From: Cochliopodium minus
Lineage: Eukaryota; Discosea; Himatismenida; Cochliopodiidae
Reading direction: 5' to 3'
Assembly (NCBI GenBank): GCA_024220525.1
Contig: JAMYWO010000011.1
Location: 110,973 to 154,791 of the forward strand
DNA length: 43,819 nucleotides
The notes below the pieces were generated by a model. The model did no database searches and was not told the DNA's origin. It was given only the letters and a program-made list of their open reading frames with translations. Position numbers and translations under genes: made by a program. Positions 12,106-21,029 of the stretch are shown here, in pieces. Every line of letters starts with the position of its first letter. Position 1 is the stretch's first letter.

Positions 12106-13426
12106 TTAAAACAAAATACAATTTTCTTTATTTTTTGGTGAAGATGTGAAGGTTTTATCGTGTAAGATAAGAGTAGAAGCATAATCATAGATGGGATTTA
12201 ATCCTATGTAATTCTTAGCAGAACATTCAAAATAATCCTGAGCACCTATGGTCATTGCCAACCTCTTTCCCTCCTCGAAACTCACAAACTTTTTTTCTTT
12301 ATTTGAGACATTGCTAATATCATCTCTCAAATCTGTTTTGGTTCCAACAAGAATAATGGGAGTATTGGGACAGTGTTCACTCAATTCAGGTTCCCATTTA
12401 GAAAGAATATGAGAAAAAGAATCTCTGTCTGCAATCGAAAAACATAAAATGAAGGCTGTTGTTTCAGGGTATGAAAGAGGTCTCAATCTATCATAATCTG
12501 ATTGACCAGCTTTTTGTATTAAAATAAAAATTAATTTTAAATTATAATTTCTAAATAAATTTAAAAAATTCAAAAAAATTCTTTTTGATTTTACCAGTAT
12601 CCCAAAGACCTAAACTACAACTTTCACCATTGACATCTTTATCTTTTTTTTTTTTTTTGAAAAAATAATTTATTTAATTTGGAACAATCAAAAAAAAAAA
12701 CTTACATGCAGAATATTCGTCAAATACAGTTGGGATGTATTCTTCAGGGAATTTGAGACTTGTGTAAGTCAACAACATTGATGTTTTTCCCACTAAAAAT
12801 TATGAGATTTATTTAATCATCATTAAAATTTAAAATTAATTAAACCTCCTTGATCTCCAACAGTTACCTTAATTAAAATGTCAATATTGTTTTTAATTTT
12901 TATTATTTCAGTGAATTTATAATAAAATTTTTTTAAAATACCAATTTTATCATCCTCATTCGATTATTTGGGTTTAAGTTTTTTGACATCATATTGGGAT
13001 TTTCGATATATCTTTTCTTTTTTCTTTTATTCACTTCATTTATCTCCTCCATGAATTTATAGAACCAAGATTTGCTTTCGAAATTAAAAAAAATATGAAA
13101 CACAAACAACCATCAGTTAATTATGTTTCAATTGGTTTGTAGAAAAAAAAAATATACCTGACAGATTTGTCTGTGATTCCTTGTTCTTTTGTAATATTGG
13201 GGAAATATTGAATACAAAATTTCTTCCAGAAGAGATCATCAGATGCAATTCTATTGAATAGAATACATACTCTTCTCAAAGCACATATCTCTCCAATATC
13301 CAACCATTTGAAAATCTCCTTGAAAATGATAGGAGGAATTCTGTTCATTACAACAGATAAAGATTTAGAATATACTTTAATTGAAGCTCCCAAAATCTTG
13401 GGTTTTCTTTGTTTCACTTTGTACAT
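12106..13426 (-). CDS. F-box/Rho GTPase fusion, copy A (intact GTPase)
   Basis: Exons 13426-13158, 13074-12942, 12867-12846, 12792-12706, 12642-12595 and 12509-12106 join in phase to 320 aa. Residues about 28-75 are an F-box ([24 protein letters not shown]...[14 protein letters not shown]), followed by a basic linker. From about residue 133 there is a complete Rho/Rac domain. It has P-loop GDQGVGKTS, switch [11 protein letters not shown] with the Mg-binding Thr, switch [20 protein letters not shown] with catalytic Gln, G4 GTKTDLRD and G5 ECSAK. The C-terminal CILF is a CaaX box, so membrane prenylation is expected. The F-box should bind SKP1 in an SCF ubiquitin ligase, with the GTPase switch as targeting or regulatory part. 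That role is inferred; the domains are seen directly. Copy A shares the longer N-terminus [15 protein letters not shown] with copy D. Confidence 0.92.
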
Positions 13427-13526
13427 TTTTTTTTTTTATTTAAATTATTTATTATAAAAATCTAAAAATGGAATTTCAAAAAGAGAATTGTAAAGATAAC
13501 TTAATTGTATGTTGTTTGGAAAGAAA

Positions 13527-14904
13527 TCAAAACAAAAAGCATTTTTGTTTCTTCTGAGAATCAATACTTGAATCATGTAAAATAAGATCGTAAGCAAACT
13601 CATAAATTTCCTTTAAACCCTTCATCTGTAAAGAAGAACACTCTAAATAATCCTGAGCACCAATGATCCTCGCCATTCTCTTCCCCTCCTCGAAACTGAC
13701 AAACTTTTTTTCATTTTTTTCGAACTTTTCTTCTCTCAAATCTGTTTTCATTCCAACCAGAATGATAGGGATAAATGGACAATATAGACTCACTTCTGGT
13801 TCCCATTTCGACATGACGTTCCAGTAAGAGTTTCTGTCTGCGATGGAGAAGCAGATTAGAACAGTTGTTGTTCCTGGGTAACTAAGTGGTCTCATTTTAC
13901 CATAATCAGACTTGGTTGCTTTAAAAAGGAAAATAAAAAATAAAAAAGGAAAAAAAAAACAATTTGTAAAATTTACTTTATGTTTTATATTTTTAACAAA
14001 ATTTTAGTTTTTTTTTTTGAAAAAAACAAATTAATATTATTAAAATGAAAAAATAATAAAAAAAATTACAAGAATCTGAAATTTGAACGTAATATTTTTC
14101 TCCATGTAAATCTATTAGAAATTCAAAATTATCAAAAATCTTTTTTTTGATAAAAATAAAAATGCTAACTGAAAAGAAAATACCTAATTCCGCATTGTAA
14201 TCCAAATTTACATCTGGAAGATTATCTTCAGGATATTTGCAGGAAGTGTAAGCGATAATCATGGTTGTCTTTCCGACTTGAAAAAAAAAAATTATTAGAA
14301 AGAAATGTTACTCAAAAGATGTACGTTGTGGAAAATACCCGATGAATCCCCAACGAGAATCTATTAAAATTTTTTTTTTGAAAAAATCTTTTGAGTGAAA
14401 AAAAAAAAGGAACCAATTTAATGCTAGCAATTGTCGAATTTTCTGGCTTGATCCCTGCTCTCAACTTGTTCGGTTTTTCCCTGTATCTCTTTTTCCCTCT
14501 ATTCATCATCTCATCAATCCTATTTATAAAACTATCGAACCATATAGTATTTCTAAATTTAAGTGAAAATTTAAATTTGGAGCAATGTGAATTAAACAAT
14601 CAATGTGATTGGATGATATGATACTATTATGATACCTCTTTGAATTTTTCAGAGTTTTATTATTATTTTTTTCTTTTCTTTTATTGTATGGGAGTAATTT
14701 GTCGTAATAATCCTTGATGTTGAAGAAATATTGGTTGTAAAATTTCTCCCAATAGTGATCATCAGAGGCAATTTTCTTAAATAAAGTGCATACTCTTCTC
14801 AAAGAGCAAATCTCTTCTATTTCCAAATATTCAAAAATTTTTCTGAAAAGAAAATTTGGAATTTTGTTGATTGTATCAGGCAAAGCTTTTTTTTCTTTCT
14901 TCAT
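13527..14904 (-). CDS. F-box/Rho fusion, copy B (predicted pseudo-GTPase)
   Basis: Exons 14904-14636, 14552-14414, 14360-14339, 14276-14184, 14111-14070 and 13918-13527 join to 318 aa. The F-box reads IPNFLFRKIFEYLEIEEICSLRRV. The P-loop GDSSVGKTT is intact. Switch I has LPDVNLDYNAE where [10 protein letters not shown] is expected, so the Thr is lost. Switch II has SDSSTKSDYGK instead of [11 protein letters not shown], losing the Gly and the catalytic Gln. G4 (GMKTDLRE), the RPLSYP stretch and CaaX CFLF remain. The protein may bind nucleotide but should not hydrolyse GTP or switch normally. Open frame, splice sites and prenyl motif are all maintained, which argues for a functional gene rather than decay. 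It starts MKKEKKALPDT, the short N-terminus also found in copy E. Confidence 0.9.
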
Positions 14905-15002
14905 TTTTTTTATATTTTTTTAATTTATTAATATTATTATAAAATCTCCAAAAATAGATTAAATTGATCAAAAAAAAACAATCATCAATGAGAAACTTTT
15001 TT

Positions 15003-16229
15003 TTAAAACAAAGTACAATCTTGATTTTGCTGAGGACGTTTATAATTACTATCGTGCAAAAAAAGTTCAAAAGCGAAGCGGGCAATTCTGTGCAAACCTT
15101 CCATGTTTTTGGACGAACACTCAAAATAAACCTGAGCTCCAATGATTTTAGACATTCTCATTCCTTCCTCGAAACTCACAAAATCATTGTTTATTGGAAA
15201 ATCCTCTTTCTCTTTACCATCTTCTTCTCTCAAATCAGTTTTTGTACCAACTAGAATAATGGGTGTTTTGGGGCAATATTTGCTCACTTCAGGTTCCCAT
15301 ATCTTTAAAACGTTGAAAAAAGAATTTCTGTCTGCAACTGAAAAGCAGATCCAAATGCAAGTTATTTCTGAGTAAATTTCTTCTCTATCATAACCAATTC
15401 TATTCGCTTTTAAAAAATTTAATTTTAAATTTATAAAATTAAATTTTTTAAATGAAAAAAATAAATTACATGTATCCCAAATTTGAACTCCGTATGTTAC
15501 TCCCGATAATTCTTTAAAAAAAAATAAAATTTATTTCTTAATTTTTTTTTATTCAAAAAAATATTTGATAAACCCGAGTGTGCCATTCTATAATGACATA
15601 ATTCTGGTATTTCTCTTTGACAAAAATTTTCTGATTCGTAAGTACTTATTATTGAAGATTTTCCAACTAAAAGTAAATTAAATTTACAAATTAAAAAAAA
15701 AAATTTTAGAATTCTGACCTGATACATCTCCAACAACAACCTTCAAAATTTCGTTTAAACTCTTTTTTTTTTAATAAAATAATTTTAAAAAAATCTTACG
15801 CTTTTTACATAGGAAATCTTGAATTTCTCTGGCCTGATCCCTGTTCTTTTCAAGTTCAGTTTTTCTATGTATCTCTTTTTGCCTCTAATTTTGAATTCGC
15901 TTAACTTTGTCATAAATTTATCAAACCAAAAAGAATTGCTATTTAAAATTAGATAAAATTGATTGTAATTCAAGTTTATATAAAATTAAATAAAATTATT
16001 TAATTTTTTTTTTTTGCCTCTTTGATTTTTTCTTTATGTTTGGAAAATATTGGTTGTAATATTTCTCCCAAAAATGATTGCTTGAAGCAATTTCCTTAAA
16101 TAAAGAACATACTCTTCTTAAAAGACAAATCTCTTCAATTTGCAAAAATCCAAAGATTTTTTTGAAGAGAATAATCGGAATTTTATTCATTGAATCAGGT
16201 AAAGAATCCAAATAATTTTTCTTTTTCAT
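15003..16229 (-). CDS. F-box/Rho fusion, copy C (predicted pseudo-GTPase)
   Basis: The F-box exon is 16229-16018, with IPIILFKKIFGFLQIEEICLLRRV. Linker and P-loop exons follow, and the final exon ends at 15003 with CaaX CTLF. The P-loop is GDVSVGKSS. Switch I reads REIPELCHYRMAHSE, with Glu in place of the conserved Thr. Switch II is WDTSNRIGYDREEIYSE, replacing Ala-Gly-Gln by Ser-Asn-Arg and losing the RLRPLSYP stretch. G4 GTKTDLRE is retained. It is the most diverged copy. The first intron seems to begin with GC rather than GT (AAAGAG|GCAAAA), although the join keeps frame and linker homology. The N-terminus is MKKKNYLDSLPDSMNK, related to copies B and E. The call is firm for the F-box and GTPase family and moderate for exact exon edges. 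Confidence 0.86.
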
Positions 16230-16307
16230 TTTTTTTTTTTTATATTTTTTTTATATTTTTTTTTATATTTTTGTTTGATTGAAGATGAAATAAACAAATC
16301 AGAAAAA

Positions 16308-17675
16308 TCAGAAAAAAATGCATTTCTCCTTCTCTTTCTCTTCTGTGTATTGGGGCTTATGCATAGAAATGCGAAAGCAGTACATAAATAAGGGTTTGAG
16401 ATTAAACATCAGCTTGGAAGAACATTCAAAGTAATCCTGAGCGCCAATAGTAATCGCCATTCTCTTTCCCTCCTCAAAACTAACATAATTACTTTTTTGA
16501 ATCGAAACATCCTTAATCTCTTGATTATTGTCGTCTCTCAAATCTGTTTTGGTTCCAACAAGAACAATGGGAGTATTGGGACAGTGTTGGCTCAATTCTT
16601 GCTCCCATTTAGATAGAATGTTCTCGTACGATTTTCTGTCCGCTACTGAAAAACAAAGCAAGAAGACGGATGTATCAGGGTAAGAAAGTGGCCTCAGTCT
16701 ATCATAATCCGATTGACCAGCTTTTGTTTTAATTAAACAAAAAAATTTAATGATTAAAATTGTTTTTAAAAAAATTTGTTGCTTTATTTCAACTTTAATA
16801 AAATCAAAATAAAATCAAAAATTTTAATAGATAATCTTTTTTTTCTTCAAAAAAAATTTTTTACCTGTATCCCAAAGACCCAAAGAAAAAGGAGTTCCAT
16901 CTATCATGATGTCTTATCAAATAAATTAAAAAAAAAAAAAAAAATTTTGAAAAAAAATTATTCTTACTAGCACTGTACTCATCAAAAATTGTTGGGATAT
17001 ATGTATCATAGTATTGGTTTGTTGTGTAAGCTAACAACATTGAAGTTTTTCCAACTAATATTTTTATTTAAAGTTTAAAAAAAATTAAAAATTTTTTTGA
17101 TTACCTCCTCCATCTCCAACAGTGACCTAAATAATTTTTAAATTTTAAATTTTAATTTTTGAATTTTTTTTTTGTAACCAATTTGATATTCTTCATTGCA
17201 TATTTCATGTTGGAATAAAACTCATTGGGATTCTCGATGTATCTTTTCTTCTTTCTCTTTTTTACTTCATTGATCTCTTCCATGAATTTATAAAACCAAG
17301 ATTTACTTTATACCATTAAAAAAAAAAAATATTCAGTACTTTAAGCAATAAAATGATGAACATTTGAAGCTAGTAATAACTTTTGTTTCGTTTGAATAAA
17401 ATTATATACTTTGAAAATTTCTGTTTTTCTTGTTCTTTTGTAATATTGGGGAAATATTGAAGGTAAAATTTCTTCCAGAAGATATCTTCAGATGCAATTC
17501 TCTTGAATAAAGTACATACTCTTCTCAATGCGCAAATCTCTCCAATATCCAGAAATTTGAAAATCTCCTTGAAAATGATGGGAGGAATTCTGTTCATTAT
17601 ATCAGAAAAAGCTTTTGAATATACTTTCTTTGAAGCTCCCAAAATCTTGGGTTTCCTTTGTTTCACTCCGTACAT
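16308..17675 (-). CDS. F-box/Rho GTPase fusion, copy D (intact GTPase)
   Basis: The gene has the same six-exon plan as copy A. It starts [21 protein letters not shown] and has an F-box at [24 protein letters not shown]. The Rho domain has P-loop GDGGVGKTS, switch I IPTIFDEYSA with Thr, and [28 protein letters not shown] with Gly and Gln. G4 is GTKTDLRD, and CaaX is CIFF. All residues needed for GTP binding and hydrolysis are visible. Close similarity to copy A across both domains, with conserved intron positions, shows duplication of the complete fusion gene. A cytosolic face-of-membrane SCF adaptor under GTP control is the natural inference. Confidence 0.91.
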
Positions 17676-17790
17676 TTTTTTTTTTATTTTTTATTTATTT
17701 TAAAAATCTAAAAATGGAATTTCAATCAAAAAAAAAAAATTCAGATTGAAAATGAGATTTAAAGGGATGCATTGTTAATCCAATCTAAAA

Positions 17791-19045
17791 TCAAAACAAG
17801 TTGCATTTTGTTTTTTTTTGAATGTGGGGATCATGAAGAGAAAGGCGAAAAGCGTACTGATAGTAATCCTTCAAACCCTTCATCTGCAAAGAAGAACATT
17901 CAAAATAATCCTGAGCACCAATAACCTTTGCCATCCTCTTGCCCTCCAAAAAACTAACATAAAAATTCTTTTTGTTGTCAAAAGAATCTTCAAGCGGATC
18001 TTTTTCTTCTTCAATTAATTTGTCCCTCAGGTCTGTTTTCATTCCAAGGAGTAAAATGGAAGATTGAGGACAATTTTCGCTTATTTCGGGTTCCCATATT
18101 TTGAGCACGTTGTTGAAAGAGTTTCTGTCGACAACTGAGAAGCACAAGAAGAAAAGTGTGGTGTCAGGATAAGCAAGGTATCTGTATTTCTTATTTTCTG
18201 GTTTGCCAGCTATAAATAAAAAATAAAAAAATAAAAAATAAGAAAAATAAAATAATAAAAATAATAAAATAATAAAATAATAAAATAATAAAATAATAAA
18301 AATAATAATACAAGAATCCCAAAGATCATAACGAATGGACACACCATCTACCTAAAAATGAGACAAAAAAAAAAACTGGTCAACATATTTCAAATTGAAA
18401 AAAAAAAAAAATGAAAGATAAAGTTACAATTTCTCCAGTGCTGTACTCATCAAATGCACCTACCTTGTAATCAGGAAAATGACCAGTTGTATAAGTAATC
18501 AACATGGCTGTTTTTCCAACTATTAAATTATTGAAATCGTTGGAATATCAGATACAAATTTTAAAAAGTTTTTCTTTTTAACCATCCTCATCTCCAACAA
18601 CCATCTTTAAAGAAATTAATTTGATATTGATTTAAATTTTGAAAAAATTTTATTCAATTACATATTTGAAATGCAAATATTCTTTTGATTGTTTATTAGG
18701 ATTCTTTATGTATCTTCTTTCACTCCTCTTTTTCAATAAATCAATTTGTGCAAGGAAATTTTTGAACCATGATTCTCTTTATGGAAATAAATAAGAAGAG
18801 GAGAAAATAATTAAAGAATAAAATTGATAGATGACATACCTTTTATTCATCTTTTCTTGATCAGGAAAATATTGTTTGTAATATTCCCCCCAATAGTGAT
18901 CATCAGAGGCAATTTTCTTAAATAAAGTGCATACTCTTCTCAAGACACATATCTCTTCTATTTCCAAATATCCAAAAATTTTTCTGAAAAGAAAATTTGG
19001 AATTTTCTTCATTGTATCAGGTATAGCTTTTTTTTCTTTCTTCAT
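17791..19045 (-). CDS. F-box/Rho fusion, copy E (altered GTPase)
   Basis: The start at 19045 (MKKEKKAIPDTMKK) is chosen by homology with copy B; an in-frame Met at 19099 would add 18 residues. The F-box is IPNFLFRKIFGYLEIEEICVLRRV. The P-loop GDEDVGKTA is intact. Switch I is YKVGAFDEYS, with Gly instead of the Thr. Switch II is WDSSGKPENKKYRYLAYP, keeping Gly but replacing the catalytic Gln with Lys. G4 GMKTDLRD and CaaX CNLF are kept. It is predicted to bind GTP with little or no hydrolysis. The intron before the last exon is a run of AATAAT-type repeats. It is the first-transcribed end of the five-gene array. Confidence 0.88.
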
Positions 19046-19109
19046 TTTTTTTATTTTTTTATTTGAAAATAAAATTCTCAAGGGTTTATCCAGCATCAAA
19101 TTGGAACCA

Positions 19110-19286
19110 AATCTTTGTTAAATTTGGAAAAACAGAACAATAGTAATCTGCATCCTCTTTAAAACTTCTTTATCTTGTAAATTTAACATCAACCCAAGGA
19201 ATATGATTCAATAATCTATTAATTTTAACATAATTTGGTAAAATTTCTTCCAAACTTAAAATCTTGGATTTTCTGTGTTCCACTTT
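19110..19286 (-). pseudogene. Decayed F-box fragment upstream of the array
   Basis: Reading the minus strand from 19283 gives VEHRKSKILSLEEILPNYV, then INRLLNHIPWVDVKFTR, a stop, and RSFKEDADYYCSVFPNLTK. The start resembles [12 protein letters not shown] of copies A and D and the end resembles [11 protein letters not shown] of their F-box exons. An in-frame TAA interrupts it and no start codon or GTPase exons are found. It is best read as the remnant of a sixth member, although similarity is weak. Confidence 0.45.
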
Positions 19287-19589
19287 TTAAATTTTTAATT
19301 CTCTGTCAAAAAATTCTTCAAATTTAAGATCTTGAGAAAAAATTAATTAAAAAGACATTCAAGAATGAAATCAAATTGAAATATTTTGAAAGAGGTGTAT
19401 TTTAAACAAGAGGAAAAATATTTTTATTTTTTTTTATATTTCTCAAACAAATAATAATATATAAAAATATAAAAAAATAAAAAAAAAAGAAGAGAATTAT
19501 ATAAGGAGCAAAAAAGATTCTTTTAAAAGAAATTCTTTCAAATAATAAATACAAAATTGTAAAAAAAATAAAAAATAAACATTATAGAA
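19287..19589. other. Divergent intergenic stretch, nothing identified
   Basis: The A/T-rich sequence between the F-box remnant and the PWWP gene contains poly-A and ATATAA-like runs and no supported reading frame. It presumably holds the PWWP promoter. Confidence 0.4.
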
Positions 19590-20896
19590 ATGGAAAAATA
19601 TGGTATATTTTTTTTATATTTTTATTTTAAGCTAAAATACGAATAATTTTTTTTTTTGAAAAATATATAGACAAAGAGAATTTGCCTGCATGGATGAATC
19701 CAAATGAAAGAAATATATTTTTAAGCAAAGTGGGAAATTATCCTTTTTGGCCATCACGTGTAAAATATTTTTTATTTTTGAAATGGAATTATATCAAAAG
19801 AAACTAAAAATTTAGGATAAATAATATTGATAATTGATAAATAACAAAATAATAGTATACAATAATATACAGTATTCATCATATGAATAAAAAATACTTA
19901 TTCAATTAATTGCTACATATCTATTCAATGATATATTCTTAATGGATCATCATACTCAATATTATTTATATTCAACAAATTTATAAATTTGTCTGAAAAT
20001 AAATAAATAATTAAACAATAAAATGATACAAATCATTTTCTATACACATATTTTTTTTAAATCATTAATATTAATTCAAAGCTTATATCAGATGATGATA
20101 TCCAAACCGAACAAATCAAACTATTATTCCAAAGAGTAAAGCCACATCAACTGGTAGTGAAATTTTTTGGAGAAGAATTAGTAGGGATAGTAGAAAAATC
20201 TAAAGTGAAACCCATAAAAGGAAACGAAAAAATAACAAACAAAAATAAATTGGCGTATGAATCTGCTGCTAAATGGAAAGAGACAGGTGATTCTTTTTTA
20301 CCTATTGAAGCACCTATTCCTGAGAAAAAATGGTCTATTGAGGCTCGTTTGATTGTTAATTCTCCAAAGAGGAGTCTTTCTGAGAAGGACAAATCTCCTC
20401 TTTCTGCAAAATCTAAAAAACAAAAAACTAAATCTGATACTAGCAGTCATCAAAGTGATACAGAGTAAATATAAAAAAAAATTTTGATATAAATCAAAAA
20501 TTAATTATTATGAAAAAAAAAATGATTGGGAAATTTCATAATTTGAAAATATAAAATAAATCATTTCAGAGAAAAAAGATATTGTGATATTATTTATCAA
20601 AAAATAATGATTTATTTAAAAAAAAATCTAGTGATGGAAGTTTAGAAGAAGATAAGAGTGAAAACGAAAGTGAAAGTGAAGAACATGAAAATACAAATAA
20701 AAGTAAAAAAGTTTTCATACAAGTTTAATTACTTATTCTTTTTATTGTTTTCAAAGAATTTAAAAAAAATTGTAATACAGCAAAAGAAAAAAAGGGATCA
20801 GAAAGTGTAAAAAGTAAAAAATCAGTAAAAGATAATGTTAAATCAAAAGCAAAATCAACAAACAGAACTAGAAGAACAACTAGAACCAAGAAATGA
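19590..20896 (+). CDS. Small PWWP-domain protein with basic tail
   Basis: Exons 19590-19602, 19671-19759, 20082-20464, 20632-20702 and 20757-20896 join in phase to 231 aa. The first exon codes only MEKY. Residues about 15-100 form a PWWP-like domain: FLSKVGNYPFWPSR, then LFQRVKPHQLVVKFFGEELVG and VEKSKVKPIKG. The FWPSR core stands for the usual PWWP and VVKFFGEE for the VxFFG strand. The tail is low complexity: an acidic Ser/Glu patch (EDKSENESESEEHE), then Lys/Arg-rich (KSKAKSTNRTRRTTRTKK). PWWP domains read methylated H3K36 nucleosomes, and the basic tail suits DNA contact, as in HDGF/LEDGF-type proteins. No catalytic domain is attached. Confidence 0.8.
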
Positions 20897-21029
20897 ATAC
20901 CATTAAAATATAAACAAAAACACATTTTAGAAAAAAATTAAGTTTCTTTTCTAAAATATTCGTAAATAAAAAAAAATTCACAAACAACATTCAATTATTT
21001 TTAAAAATTTTTTTATTTTTTTTTTTTGT

